Source: Dysgonomonas hofstadii (GTDB taxonomy: Bacteria; Bacteroidota; Bacteroidia; Bacteroidales; Dysgonomonadaceae). Taken from it: a stretch of 64,000 nucleotides of DNA. The position numbers and the translations under genes were made by a program. The stretch's first letter is position 1. Each line of letters begins with the position of its first letter. Shown one piece after another: positions 7,482 to 16,656 of this stretch. The notes under the pieces were generated by a model. That model was not told the DNA's origin. It worked only from the letters and a program-made list of their open reading frames with translations, and did not search any database. Location of the stretch: assembly GCF_014196915.1 (NCBI RefSeq), contig NZ_JACIEP010000006.1, positions 234,950 to 298,949 on the forward strand, in the 5' to 3' direction.

Positions 7482-8618
7482 ATGACTTATTTAATCACCG
7501 GCGGAGCAGGTTTTATAGGCTCAAATTTTGTGAAACATATGCTTGCTGTTCATCCTCAGGCAAAGCTTATCATTCTGGATGCTCTCACTTATGCCGGTAA
7601 TCTGGGCACATTGTCCGAAGAATTAAAAAATCCGAAAGTAACCTTCATTAAAGGAGATATATGCGACAGGACGGTTACTGAAAAAATATTCACCGATCAT
7701 AAGATAGATTATGTTGTCAACTTTGCGGCCGAAAGCCATGTTGACAGAAGTATAGAAAATCCCCAGTTATTCTTGCAGGTTAATATACTGGGCACTCAGA
7801 ATCTGCTGGATACTGCAAAAAAATACTGGACTATTGGCAAAGATGAGAATAATTATCCTATATGGCGCGAAGGCGTGAAATATCTGCAGGTATCTACCGA
7901 TGAAGTATACGGATCGTTGGGTAATGAAGGATTCTTCACCGAGGCCACACCTCTTTCGCCCCGTTCGCCATACAGTGCGGGAAAAGCTGGAGGTGACCTG
8001 ATCGTACAGGCATATGGCGAAACATATAAGATGCCGGTCAATATAACGCGCTGTTCAAACAATTACGGACCGTTTCATTTTCCAGAGAAACTCATTCCCC
8101 TTATTATAAAGAATATTTTATCCGGAAAAAAATTGCCCGTATACGGAGACGGCAGTAACGTACGCGACTGGCTTTACGTGGAAGACCATTGTAAGGCAAT
8201 AGATGCAGTCCTGCACCGTGGACGTGTGGACGAAGTATACAATGTAGGTGGCCACAATGAAAAAAAGAATATTGAAATTGTACAGCTCGTTATAAAGACA
8301 ATACACGACATAATGGAAAAGGAGCCAATATATCGTAATATATTGAAAAAGAAAGATGTTCTCGCCGATGGCAACATCGATATCAGCTGGATCAATAACG
8401 ATCTTATTTCTTTTGTAAAAGACCGTCAGGGGCACGACCACCGTTATGCCATAGACCCGGCAAAAATTTCCACAGAACTGGGATGGTTACCCGAGACTTC
8501 TTTTGATAAGGGAATTGTAAAGACTATTTATTGGTATCTCGATAATCAGGAATGGGTAGAAGAAGTCACTTCGGGCGACTACATGAAGTATTACGAGCAA
8601 ATGTACGGTAACAGATAA
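7482..8618 (+). CDS. rfbB: dTDP-glucose 4,6-dehydratase
   Basis: A 378-residue extended short-chain dehydrogenase that converts dTDP-glucose to dTDP-4-keto-6-deoxyglucose for surface sugars such as rhamnose. It has the NAD-binding GGAGFIGSNF (residues 7-16), the subfamily-specific Thr-Asp-Glu triad (139-141 in STDEVYG) and the Tyr-x3-Lys pair (Y164, K168 in YSAGK). NNYGPFHFPEKLIPL is the substrate-binding part. It is slightly longer than the usual ~350 residues, with inserts around 115-130 and 280-315. No rfbA, C or D is adjacent; the next gene (8639) follows by 20 nt. Confidence 0.95.
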   Translation: MTYLITGGAGFIGSNFVKHMLAVHPQAKLIILDALTYAGNLGTLSEELKNPKVTFIKGDICDRTVTEKIFTDHKIDYVVNFAAESHVDRSIENPQLFLQVNILGTQNLLDTAKKYWTIGKDENNYPIWREGVKYLQVSTDEVYGSLGNEGFFTEATPLSPRSPYSAGKAGGDLIVQAYGETYKMPVNITRCSNNYGPFHFPEKLIPLIIKNILSGKKLPVYGDGSNVRDWLYVEDHCKAIDAVLHRGRVDEVYNVGGHNEKKNIEIVQLVIKTIHDIMEKEPIYRNILKKKDVLADGNIDISWINNDLISFVKDRQGHDHRYAIDPAKISTELGWLPETSFDKGIVKTIYWYLDNQEWVEEVTSGDYMKYYEQMYGNR

Positions 8619-8638
8619 CACAATATTCTTGCAGTTTT

Positions 8639-9469
8639 ATGGAACGTCTAAAATCGATATTAGCTGATAAGATATTGGACTTATCGGCAAACAGCGGAGA
8701 CGAAGTCAAAGCTAAAATAGACAAAATACAGAGATTCCGGGATTTTGCCAATGCACTAAAATCGCTGATGGTAAAATATCCGGCCATCGAAGATGAACTC
8801 ATCGAAATGGTCAATGATGGTGATTTTGACACTAAGATTGCATCTTCACGGGTAGATACGGTGATTCGTCTTGCCGATGCAGAAGCAGCACATGCAATTA
8901 GATCTGCTCTCCCGGCAGAAGAACCTGTGACCATACAAAATATTCAGAAAGAAACACCGATTGAAAACGATATAGAAACGATACATAAAGAGATAGCTGA
9001 GGAAATAATCAATGAGGAAGTTCCGATAAACCCAGATGATATTCCGATGGAAATATATGAAGGTGAAGAGGAGCCGGTGTACGAACCCGAAGATATCAGC
9101 TATGAAGAAATAGATCCCACACCGGAGGAAGACCCGGAGGGATACATTCCTTTTGAGAATGTTAATGATGAGAACACTGAACCGGACAGTTTAACGGAAC
9201 AGATACTGGAAAACAAAGAGAACACAAAATTACCTGAAACTTTGTCAGAAGAAGAAGACACCTTTCCTAACGAAGAAGAACTTGCTGCTATAAAACGTAA
9301 AGTCAACATACGCAGAATAATTCAGGTTGCCGGCATCATACTTGGTGTCGTAGCTCTTATATTTATTATTAAATTTGTGATGGTACATTGGAAAACCATC
9401 CTTATCGTAGCCGGAATACTTCTTGTTCTTGCTATACTAATAACATGGCTTGTCAAGCGAAAGCGGTAA
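8639..9469 (+). CDS. Acidic membrane protein of unknown function
   Basis: A 276-residue protein I do not recognise. Residues 1-95 are mixed-charge and probably helical. Residues 100-215 are strongly acidic and low in complexity (many Glu, Asp, Pro), likely disordered. A basic stretch (IKRKVNIRR) then precedes two closely spaced hydrophobic segments at about 228-245 and 250-268, ending in WLVKRKR. The positive-inside rule predicts both termini in the cytoplasm with a short hairpin in the inner membrane. It sits 20 nt after rfbB and 33 nt before murB, so it is likely cotranscribed with cell-envelope genes; an envelope role is only an inference. Confidence 0.8.
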   Translation: MERLKSILADKILDLSANSGDEVKAKIDKIQRFRDFANALKSLMVKYPAIEDELIEMVNDGDFDTKIASSRVDTVIRLADAEAAHAIRSALPAEEPVTIQNIQKETPIENDIETIHKEIAEEIINEEVPINPDDIPMEIYEGEEEPVYEPEDISYEEIDPTPEEDPEGYIPFENVNDENTEPDSLTEQILENKENTKLPETLSEEEDTFPNEEELAAIKRKVNIRRIIQVAGIILGVVALIFIIKFVMVHWKTILIVAGILLVLAILITWLVKRKR

Positions 9470-9502
9470 CAGTCATACTTTGTGTAACTAATTTTTCCTG
9501 AA

Positions 9503-10510
9503 ATGGACTATTATAGGCAATACCAATTAAAAAATTACAATTCATTTAAAACCGAGGCTCTGGCCAAAATATTCTGCCAACCCAAATCGACAGACGAACT
9601 CCGGAAATGCCTGGCAGATTATCCTAACGAAAAAAAGCTGATCATAGGAGGAGGGTGTAATCTTTTCTTCACCAAAGACTTTGACGGACTTGTCATTTGC
9701 CCGGATATAAAAGGACTTCGCGAAATTTCTGACGAAGAAGAAGAAGACGAGGATATATTTCTGGAAGTAAATGCTTCTGAGAATTGGGACGAATTTGTCG
9801 ATTACTGTGTGGAACGAGGATTCGCCGGATTAGAGAATCTGTCTCTTATACCCGGAACAGTAGGAGCTGCACCTATCCAAAACATTGGAGCATATGGCGC
9901 CGAAGTGAAGGATGTGATCCGCGAAGTAGTTGCTATGGACCTGGAAACAAATGAAGTTGTCTCTTTTGCCAATAATGAGTGTGAGTTCGGATACAGGGAT
10001 AGTATTTTCAAACGTACCTGCAAATACTTTATTATATCGGTGATCTTTCATCTGAAACGGACATTTGTCTATACTCCAAGATACTTCGACCTGAACAAAG
10101 AACTGGAAGATATAGAGGAACCGTCCATACAGGATGTACGGAACGCTGTTATCCGTGTGCGCCAACGCAAGCTGCCGGACGAGAAAGTATTACCAAATAC
10201 CGGAAGTTTTTTTAAAAATCCATATATTACACGGGATCATGCAGATCTGATAATAGCCGAATATCCTGATCTGCCGGCCTACCCTCAGAAAGGCGGACTG
10301 GTGAAAACATCTGCCGCATTCCTGATCGATAAAGCCGGTTATAAAGGAAAAAGAATAGGTAATATAGGTACATATCCAAATCAGCCTTTGATCATTGTTA
10401 ATTACGGATCAGCGAACGGAAAAGATATTGTACGCTTTATGCAGGAAATACAACAAGCTGTAAAAGATGAATTCAACATTGAACTCGAACCAGAAGTAAG
10501 AATATATTAA
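9503..10510 (+). CDS. murB: UDP-N-acetylenolpyruvoylglucosamine reductase
   Basis: A 335-residue FAD enzyme that reduces the MurA product to UDP-N-acetylmuramate in peptidoglycan synthesis. The FAD-binding region GGGCNLFF (49-56), ENLSLIPGTVGAAPIQNIGAYG, the catalytic serine segment PNTGSFFKNP and the C-terminal glutamate segment ELEPEVRIY are present. The domain layout is that of type I MurB (E. coli type). It precedes murA by 90 nt, putting two consecutive pathway steps side by side, which is not universal. Confidence 0.95.
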   Translation: MDYYRQYQLKNYNSFKTEALAKIFCQPKSTDELRKCLADYPNEKKLIIGGGCNLFFTKDFDGLVICPDIKGLREISDEEEEDEDIFLEVNASENWDEFVDYCVERGFAGLENLSLIPGTVGAAPIQNIGAYGAEVKDVIREVVAMDLETNEVVSFANNECEFGYRDSIFKRTCKYFIISVIFHLKRTFVYTPRYFDLNKELEDIEEPSIQDVRNAVIRVRQRKLPDEKVLPNTGSFFKNPYITRDHADLIIAEYPDLPAYPQKGGLVKTSAAFLIDKAGYKGKRIGNIGTYPNQPLIIVNYGSANGKDIVRFMQEIQQAVKDEFNIELEPEVRIY

Positions 10511-10512
10511 TC

Positions 10513-10596
10513 TAATTATGAATTATGAGTTATAAATTCGTTTATATACATAAGCGACTCCAAATAATTCATAATTCATAATTCATAATTCATAAT
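10513..10596. repeat. AATTCAT-type intergenic repeat between murB and murA
   Basis: Positions 10563-10596 hold four tandem copies of the heptamer AATTCAT or close variants, and 10513-10529 holds the inverse (ATTATGAATTATGAG). The two parts can pair into a hairpin. There are no spacers, so this is not CRISPR. Confidence 0.8.
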
Positions 10597-10600
10597 ACAC

Positions 10601-11905
10601 ATGGCATCATTTATAATAGAAGGACGCTGTTGCCTTAGCGGAGAAATAACACCTCAGGGAGCAAAAAACGAAGCATTGCAAATAATTTGTGCAACACTAC
10701 TCACTGCAGAAGAAGTAATCATTGAAAATATTCCTGATATATTGGATGTAAACAATCTGATTGCTTTATTGGGCGAGATGGGAGTGGAAACAAAACGCAT
10801 CAGCGAAGATACATGGTCTTTCAAGGCTGAGAATGTAAATATAGACTATCTGCAAACACCTGAATTCCTGAAGAAGAGCGCTTCACTACGTGGCTCGGTA
10901 ATGATCATAGGCCCATTGGTCGCCCGTTTCGGTAAAGCTATGTTGCCAAAACCGGGAGGAGACAAGATCGGTCGTCGCCGCCTCGATACGCACTTTATCG
11001 GAATTCAAAAGCTTGGTGCCGATTTTATCTATGATGATGCCCTACAGATATACAATATAACCGCCGATAAACTCAAAGGTACATACATGCTTCTCGATGA
11101 GGCTTCGGTAACAGGTACGGCCAACATACTGATGGCTGCCGTTCTGGCAGAAGGCGAAACAACCATCTACAACGCTGCCTGCGAACCATATATACAACAA
11201 CTAAGCAAACTGCTTAACCAAATGGGTGCGAAGATATCGGGTGTAGGTTCTAATCTGCTCCGTGTAGAGGGTGTTAGTTCACTTGGCGGAGCACGTCACC
11301 GTATACTTCCCGACATGATAGAGATCGGTAGTTTTATCGGTATGGCTGCCATGACTTCATCGGAGCTGACAATCAAGAATGTTGCTTATGACGATCTGGG
11401 TATTATCCCCGATACATTCCGCCGCCTGGGTATACAACTGGAAAGAAGAGGAGATGATATATTCATCCCATATCAGAAAGAATATACAATCGATACTTTT
11501 ATAGATGGTTCCATTCTTACGATTGCCGATGCTCCTTGGCCGGGATTAACACCCGACCTTATCAGTGTATTATTGGTTGTAGCCACTCAGGCCAGAGGAA
11601 GTGTGCTGATTCATCAAAAGATGTTCGAAAGCCGTTTGTTCTTTGTAGATAAGCTTATCGATATGGGAGCGCAGATCATCCTCTGTGACCCGCACCGTGC
11701 TACTGTGATTGGTTCAGGTAAACGCCCGATGCGCTCTACAACAATGACTTCACCGGACATCCGCGCAGGTATAGCCCTACTGATTGCGGCAATGTGCGCT
11801 GACGGGAAAAGCACTATTCATAACATTGAGCAGATCGACCGGGGATACCAGAACATAGATGTACGCCTTAATCAATTAGGTGCAAATATTATGCGATTAG
11901 ATTAA
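10601..11905 (+). CDS. murA: UDP-N-acetylglucosamine 1-carboxyvinyltransferase with Asp in place of catalytic Cys
   Basis: A 434-residue EPSP-synthase-fold enzyme that adds enolpyruvate to UDP-GlcNAc, the first committed peptidoglycan step. The N-terminal KNE motif (GAKNEALQ, residues 21-27) and the RGSV...GPLVARFG loop are conserved. The position of the usual catalytic cysteine (Cys115 in E. coli) is aspartate: PGGDKIG, D121, codon GAC at 10961-10963. Asp at this site is known to give fosfomycin insensitivity in other bacteria. Residues matching the UDP-GlcNAc-binding GRRRLDTH are intact, so the enzyme should be active. It lies directly after murB. Confidence 0.96.
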   Translation: MASFIIEGRCCLSGEITPQGAKNEALQIICATLLTAEEVIIENIPDILDVNNLIALLGEMGVETKRISEDTWSFKAENVNIDYLQTPEFLKKSASLRGSVMIIGPLVARFGKAMLPKPGGDKIGRRRLDTHFIGIQKLGADFIYDDALQIYNITADKLKGTYMLLDEASVTGTANILMAAVLAEGETTIYNAACEPYIQQLSKLLNQMGAKISGVGSNLLRVEGVSSLGGARHRILPDMIEIGSFIGMAAMTSSELTIKNVAYDDLGIIPDTFRRLGIQLERRGDDIFIPYQKEYTIDTFIDGSILTIADAPWPGLTPDLISVLLVVATQARGSVLIHQKMFESRLFFVDKLIDMGAQIILCDPHRATVIGSGKRPMRSTTMTSPDIRAGIALLIAAMCADGKSTIHNIEQIDRGYQNIDVRLNQLGANIMRLD

Positions 11906-11953
11906 CCTAAAATTTAGATTAAATACTATTACTATTTTTCAAAATTTTACACT

Positions 11954-12595
11954 ATGACAGAAAATGAAAAATATCTCTATGATCATTTCCTAATTAGTAT
12001 AAAATCAGGACTTGTATCGTTTGAAGATATTATCAACGACGCACTTGAAATGGTTGAAGACGAAGGTTGGGAAAAGGAAGTCTCTGAGGATTGGATAAAG
12101 ACCACCCTCGCCAACGCATACGAAAAACACGAGCAGAAAAGTAAAAGCTGGCAACGTCCTACCGACACCGATAAGCTGCATGCTGCTTTCGATTCCCTTT
12201 GCAGGAATAAGATTGTAGCGCTTCATAATGCTGGCTACACCCAATCGGATGCTATTTTTGACGTGCAGGACGTTTGGCTGGATCTGGAAGATGAAGGCAT
12301 AAAACCCATAGGTTACTGCTACTACCATGGGCAGGACCTGGAGAGAGCCATCGAAACCGGAGAACTTAATATTGGTTTCTATGGCGAAAAAGAAAACAAC
12401 GATAAAGAAGCCATAATAATCGGCAACAAAGTTGTTGAAGCACTTAAAAACCAAGAATTTGATATCAATTGGGATGGCTCTGCTTCAAAAAGAATAGTTA
12501 TCGAAAATTTTAACTGGCAGAATGTTTTCACTACAGATGAAGATGTTGACGACAAATGGGGATATGACCGTGTATTCCGGCTGATGGAAGAATAA
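11954..12595 (+). CDS. DUF6891-like protein
   Basis: A 213-residue soluble, acidic protein without signal peptide or membrane segment. The pattern of a helical N-terminal third, then RPTDTDKLHAAFDSL, the GYCYYHGQDLERAIETGELNIGFYG core and a C-terminal EALKNQEFDINWDGSASKRIVIENFNW matches my recollection of DUF6891. Function is unknown. It has its own short leader and is followed by a strong hairpin at 12614. Confidence in the gene is high; the family name is moderate. Confidence 0.75.
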   Translation: MTENEKYLYDHFLISIKSGLVSFEDIINDALEMVEDEGWEKEVSEDWIKTTLANAYEKHEQKSKSWQRPTDTDKLHAAFDSLCRNKIVALHNAGYTQSDAIFDVQDVWLDLEDEGIKPIGYCYYHGQDLERAIETGELNIGFYGEKENNDKEAIIIGNKVVEALKNQEFDINWDGSASKRIVIENFNWQNVFTTDEDVDDKWGYDRVFRLMEE

Positions 12596-12613
12596 ATAAT
12601 TACACATAAGATG

Positions 12614-12650
12614 AATAAGGCAAATCCAGAGGAGGGTTTGCCTTATTTAT
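12614..12650. terminator. Bidirectional terminator
   Basis: AATAAGGCAAATCC pairs with GGGTTTGCCTTATT (one G-T pair), loop AGAGGA, flanked by A- and T-rich runs. It lies between the convergent genes ending at 12595 and 12661. Confidence 0.85.
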
Positions 12651-12660
12651 TATTCATTCT

Positions 12661-13680
12661 TTATTTCTTCCTTATATATCTAATATAAATAAACACACCT
12701 ATCCCTGTAATCAGAAGTAAAGGCCATATAGTAATCAGAAATACAATCAGGCTATTAATAATATCCCAGCCCGTTTTAAGTCCTTCGATAGCCCTGTTAC
12801 CAAAGCCGGGAGTATATTCATCTACAAATTCCTGTTGACGGACAACCTCCTCCGAATAGCTTATCTTATTCTGGTAAAGATTTATAGTAATAGCACTGTA
12901 ATTAATTTTATCATTTACCGAAAACTCCTTTACCTTAGCATTATCCGCTGCCTCCATTGCATAATCCAGCGACTCTTCTGCGGCAATTACATCATCGAGC
13001 TTCCCACTACGTGTATTTATAGCAGTAGATACACGTTGCTGTTTTTTTGCCAACCTTTGCTGTTTCAGTCTCTCGGCCATTAATTGTGTGGTTACATCAC
13101 TCGCTTCTATTGTACGATAATCAATAACTACAGCCAACGGAGCTATCTGCCTGAGCGTTGAATCCAATAATTGATAAGGTACTCTCAATTCCAGATTGGC
13201 GGACAGGTTATATTCCTGCCAGATCAGTGCCGAATCTTTAGATATATTTATAGTTTGTGATATCATATTCTGATTAGTTATATCTGACTTAATGATAAAA
13301 CCGTTGTTCTTCAGAATAATATTTTCGATAATATGAGTAGATGATACAACATCGTTTACTTTAAATTTCATACCTGCCGTCCGGATAAATTTATGCACTC
13401 CGTCATCGTAAGCCGGTATAGCCGCCTGTGATGCTATGAAATTAGGAACAATAACAGGAGGAACAAACTTTACCGCGGCCGATTGCTTATCAGTGGCATT
13501 TGGTGAATATTCATACATCTCATCTAATGCCTGATCTGCTTTATTCACTCCGTCTTCTGGAATGTCCATCATAGTATAAGCTTCATCCATTGGTCCCATA
13601 TTACCCTTGCCACTACAGGACAGTAAGACTATAAATAACCCTATCGTAAGAGCGATAAAATAATTATTTGTGGTTTTCAT
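12661..13680 (-). CDS. DUF4349 lipoprotein with C-terminal membrane helix
   Basis: A 339-residue protein with a lipoprotein signal (LLSCSG, Cys near residue 23) and a DUF4349 domain: FIRTAGMKFKVNDVVSSTHIIENIILKNNGFI is the typical opening strand-helix, followed by ELRVPYQLLDSTLRQI, a coiled-coil-like stretch (RLKQQRLAKKQQR, about residues 190-215) and the closing SAITINLYQNK. A hydrophobic helix (about 310-333) and basic tail IRYIRKK end the protein. It is probably anchored at both ends in the envelope. Function of the family is not established. It is divergent from ybaK at 13787. Confidence 0.85.
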   Translation of the reverse strand: MKTTNNYFIALTIGLFIVLLSCSGKGNMGPMDEAYTMMDIPEDGVNKADQALDEMYEYSPNATDKQSAAVKFVPPVIVPNFIASQAAIPAYDDGVHKFIRTAGMKFKVNDVVSSTHIIENIILKNNGFIIKSDITNQNMISQTINISKDSALIWQEYNLSANLELRVPYQLLDSTLRQIAPLAVVIDYRTIEASDVTTQLMAERLKQQRLAKKQQRVSTAINTRSGKLDDVIAAEESLDYAMEAADNAKVKEFSVNDKINYSAITINLYQNKISYSEEVVRQQEFVDEYTPGFGNRAIEGLKTGWDIINSLIVFLITIWPLLLITGIGVFIYIRYIRKK

Positions 13681-13786
13681 GATAATATTTTTTAATTTTA
13701 CCTTTTAGTTAATAGATAGCTATAATTCGTTAATTCCATAAACAGAAGTAAAATTTATTTGTTTTACCTGCGAAAAGTAAGTATAA

Positions 13787-14266
13787 ATGAAAATTGACAA
13801 GACAAATGCCGTCCGGCTACTTGACAAGGAAAAGATTGAATACAAACTAATCCCTTACGAAGTAGACGAATCGGACTTGAGCGCGATTCATGTGGCTGAA
13901 CAATTAAACGAACCTGTAGAACAGGTATTTAAAACGCTGGTGCTGAAAGGAGACAAAACAGGATATTTTGTATGTATCATTCCAGGAGCTGAAGAATTAG
14001 ACCTGAAACTGGCAGCTAAGGCCTCAGGAAATAAAAATTGCGATATGATACCGATGAAAGACCTGCTCAATATAACCGGATATATCAGAGGTGCCTGTTC
14101 CCCTATCGGGATGAAGAGGCTTTTTCCTACTTTTATTGACAAATCGGTCGAAAAACATGCCACCATCTATATAAGTACAGGAAAGAGAGGTTTACAAATT
14201 CAAATAAAACCGACAGATTTAATACAAATTGTCAAAATCAGGACAGAAGTCCTGACAAACAATTAA
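13787..14266 (+). CDS. ybaK: Cys-tRNA(Pro) deacylase (YbaK/EbsC family)
   Basis: A 159-residue trans-editing protein that hydrolyses Cys mischarged on tRNA-Pro. It starts KIDKTNAVRLLDKEKIEYKLIPYEVDE and contains VEQVFKTLVLKGDK (catalytic lysine region) and GYIRGACSPIGMKRLFPTFID, the YbaK signature. Full length. It is monocistronic, between the divergent DUF4349 gene and the ferredoxin oxidoreductase operon. Confidence 0.92.
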   Translation: MKIDKTNAVRLLDKEKIEYKLIPYEVDESDLSAIHVAEQLNEPVEQVFKTLVLKGDKTGYFVCIIPGAEELDLKLAAKASGNKNCDMIPMKDLLNITGYIRGACSPIGMKRLFPTFIDKSVEKHATIYISTGKRGLQIQIKPTDLIQIVKIRTEVLTNN

Positions 14267-14393
14267 GTTATCGGAACAACTAACTGAATTTTAGTAAATT
14301 AAACAATTAAAATATACCTGAAAACATGTTTAAAGACATCATCTTTTTAGGATATTTATCAATTAAAAAGGGAAAAATAAAAATAAATAGGTA

Positions 14394-14401
14394 TACCTTT
14401 G
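14394..14401 (+). promoter_or_regulatory. -7 element of the 2-oxoacid:ferredoxin oxidoreductase operon
   Basis: TACCTTTG fits TAnnTTTG. A start near 14405 excludes a longer upstream start for the ferredoxin at 14399 and leaves a leader of about 50 nt. Confidence 0.6.
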
Positions 14402-14455
14402 CGTAAGGATGGAAATCCGCTCTGCAAAAATGATCAACAAAAATATAATACTAAA

Positions 14456-14686
14456 ATGGCCAAAATCAAAGGAACAGTAGTAGTGAATGAGGAGCGCTGC
14501 AAAGGCTGCAATCTCTGCGTGGTATCGTGTCCTTGCGATGTCCTGGAGCTACAGCCCCGGAATGTAAACCAGAAAGGTTATCATTATGTGTACATGAAAA
14601 ACCCTGAAGCTTGCATCGGTTGTGCTAACTGCGGATATGTATGCCCGGACGGATGTCTCACTATTTATAAGAAAAAATTAGCATAA
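14456..14686 (+). CDS. korD: 2Fe4S-pair ferredoxin subunit of 2-oxoacid:ferredoxin oxidoreductase
   Basis: A 76-residue bis-[4Fe-4S] ferredoxin-like delta subunit. It has two cluster motifs, CKGCNLCVVSCPC and CIGCANCGYVCP, each with the 2-2-3 cysteine spacing. The ATG at 14456 (MAKIKG) is preferred because the upstream in-frame start lies inside the promoter. It is the first gene of korD-A-B-C and would carry electrons from the TPP subunit to ferredoxin. The kor name rests on operon architecture; a branched-chain (Vor) substrate is possible. Confidence 0.85.
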   Translation: MAKIKGTVVVNEERCKGCNLCVVSCPCDVLELQPRNVNQKGYHYVYMKNPEACIGCANCGYVCPDGCLTIYKKKLA

Positions 14687-14748
14687 TATAACGGATTACA
14701 CCACATATAAGCCCGGATGTAATTTGTTTTTTAATTCAATCAAAGCTT

Positions 14749-15831
14749 ATGTCAGAAGAAATATTTTTAATGAAAGGCAATGAAGCCATTGCTCATGCTG
14801 CTATCAGATATGGAGCCGATGGCTACTTTGGTTATCCCATTACTCCTCAATCGGAGATTATGGAAACACTAATGGACGAAGCTCCGTGGAGAACCACCGG
14901 AATGGTCGTCCTTCAGGCCGAGAGTGAAACTGCCTCTATAAATATGGTATATGGTGGCGCAGGCTGCGGTAAAGCAGTGATGACATCATCGTCGAGCCCG
15001 GGAATGAGCCTTATGCTCGAGGGCGTTTCATATATCGCAGCAGGCGAATTGCCTTGCCTGTTAGTTAACGTTATGCGCGGAGGTCCGGGATTAGGGACTA
15101 TCCAACCATCGCAGGCCGATTATTTCCAAGCCGTAAAAGGTGGTGGCCATGGTGACTACAAACTAGTAACACTGGCTCCCAGTTCGGTACAGGAAATGGC
15201 AGACTTTGTCGCATTAGGCTTCGATCTTGCATTTAAATACCAAACTCCTGCTATGATACTCACCGATGGTGTTATCGGGCAAATGATGGAAAAAGTGGTT
15301 CTTCCGCCACAAAAACGCAGAAGGACTGATGCCGAAATCAGGGAACAATGTCCTTGGGCTACCTTAGGAAAACCAAATGGCAACAAACCAAACGTCATTA
15401 CAACTCTTGAACTTGATTCATATAAAATGGAGATAAATAATCTCCGCTTACAGGCAAAATATAAACTGATAGAGAAGGAACTTTGTCTGTATCAGGAAGT
15501 AAACTGCGAAGATGCGGACTATATCTTTATAGCATTCGGTTCGGCCGCACGTATTTGCCAGAAAGCAATGGATCTGGCTCGCGCGCAAGGTATAAAAGTA
15601 GGGCTTATACGCCCTATTACACTCTGGCCTTTCCCTACCGCTATAATTGCGAAATACGCAGAAAAGGTAAAAGGTATGCTTACAGTGGAAATGAACGCCG
15701 GACAAATGGTAGAAGATGTACGTCTCGCAGCTAATGGAAAAGTAAAAGTCGAGCATTTCGGACGCTTGGGAGGAATAGTTCCGACACCGGGCGAAGTGGT
15801 GGATGCTCTTGAAAATAAATTCGGCCTGTGA
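14749..15831 (+). CDS. korA: 2-oxoacid:ferredoxin oxidoreductase subunit alpha (VorB/KorA type)
   Basis: A 360-residue subunit with the pyrimidine-binding domain (MKGNEAIAHAAIRYGADGYFGYPITPQSEIMETL; the glutamate in LQAESETASINM contacts the TPP ring) and a transketolase C-terminal-like domain (FIAFGSAARICQKAMDLARAQGIKVGLIRPITLWPFP). Such proteins are often annotated as 3-methyl-2-oxobutanoate dehydrogenase subunit VorB, but in Bacteroidales the same operon layout is commonly taken as 2-oxoglutarate:ferredoxin oxidoreductase. Sequence alone does not decide the substrate. It converts a 2-oxoacid plus CoA to acyl-CoA and CO2 with reduced ferredoxin, reversibly. Confidence 0.9.
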   Translation: MSEEIFLMKGNEAIAHAAIRYGADGYFGYPITPQSEIMETLMDEAPWRTTGMVVLQAESETASINMVYGGAGCGKAVMTSSSSPGMSLMLEGVSYIAAGELPCLLVNVMRGGPGLGTIQPSQADYFQAVKGGGHGDYKLVTLAPSSVQEMADFVALGFDLAFKYQTPAMILTDGVIGQMMEKVVLPPQKRRRTDAEIREQCPWATLGKPNGNKPNVITTLELDSYKMEINNLRLQAKYKLIEKELCLYQEVNCEDADYIFIAFGSAARICQKAMDLARAQGIKVGLIRPITLWPFPTAIIAKYAEKVKGMLTVEMNAGQMVEDVRLAANGKVKVEHFGRLGGIVPTPGEVVDALENKFGL

Positions 15832-15867
15832 TACCGGCCAATGTATAATTTATAAGTAATAAATAGT

Positions 15868-16626
15868 ATGAGTATAAATATAATAGACCCAGCAAACCTG
15901 GTATATGCAAAACCCGAACTGATGAACGACACGGAGATGCATTATTGCCCGGGTTGTTCACACGGTGTTGTTCACAAACTGATAGCCGAGGTTATCGATG
16001 AAATGGGACTGAGAGAAAAGACAGTAGGTGTAGCACCTGTTGGCTGTGCCGTATTTGCATACAGCTATCTTGATATAGACTGGCAGGAAGCCGCCCACGG
16101 ACGCGCCCCTGCGGTAGCCACAGCAGTTAAACGCCTGCTTCCCGACAGGATGGTATTTACTTATCAGGGGGATGGAGACCTTGCCGCTATTGGTACAGCA
16201 GAGACTATACATGCAGCTAACAGAGGTGAGAATATTGCTATTATTTTCATCAATAATGGTATCTATGGTATGACAGGAGGACAAATGGCCCCTACTACCC
16301 TATTGAATATGAAAACTGCTACAACACCTAACGGGCGTGATGTGCATGAAAATGGTTATCCATTAAAGATTCTCGATCTGCTGTCACAATTACAGGGCGT
16401 ATGTCTTGCTACACGCCAGAGTGTACATACAGCGGCATCGGTAAAGAAGGCTAAAAGAATGATCCGGTTAGCATTCGAAAACTCTATGGAAAATAAGGGG
16501 ACTTCTATTGTTGAGATCGTCTCCACATGTAGTTCGGGATGGAAAATGACGCCAGCTCAGGCCAACGACTGGATGGTAGAAAATATGTTCCCTGCATATC
16601 CACTGGGAGATTTAAAGAATATCTAA
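15868..16626 (+). CDS. korB: 2-oxoacid:ferredoxin oxidoreductase subunit beta (TPP-binding)
   Basis: A 252-residue TPP-binding subunit. The CPGCSHG motif near the N-terminus and the Mg-TPP motif beginning GDGDLAAIGTAETIHAANRG and ending with FINNGIYGMTGGQ are intact. Its length fits the beta subunits of four-subunit enzymes. It lies 36 nt after korA and 30 nt before korC, in one operon. Confidence 0.92.
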   Translation: MSINIIDPANLVYAKPELMNDTEMHYCPGCSHGVVHKLIAEVIDEMGLREKTVGVAPVGCAVFAYSYLDIDWQEAAHGRAPAVATAVKRLLPDRMVFTYQGDGDLAAIGTAETIHAANRGENIAIIFINNGIYGMTGGQMAPTTLLNMKTATTPNGRDVHENGYPLKILDLLSQLQGVCLATRQSVHTAASVKKAKRMIRLAFENSMENKGTSIVEIVSTCSSGWKMTPAQANDWMVENMFPAYPLGDLKNI

Positions 16627-16656
16627 AGTTCCTAATATTATTAAAGACAGAGAAAT

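Noticed and set aside
10563..10596. Possible CRISPR array
   Set aside because: The repeats are contiguous 7-nt words without spacers.
14399..14455. Longer ferredoxin start at 14399
   Set aside because: It lies inside the -7 promoter element, and the added residues are not part of the ferredoxin family.
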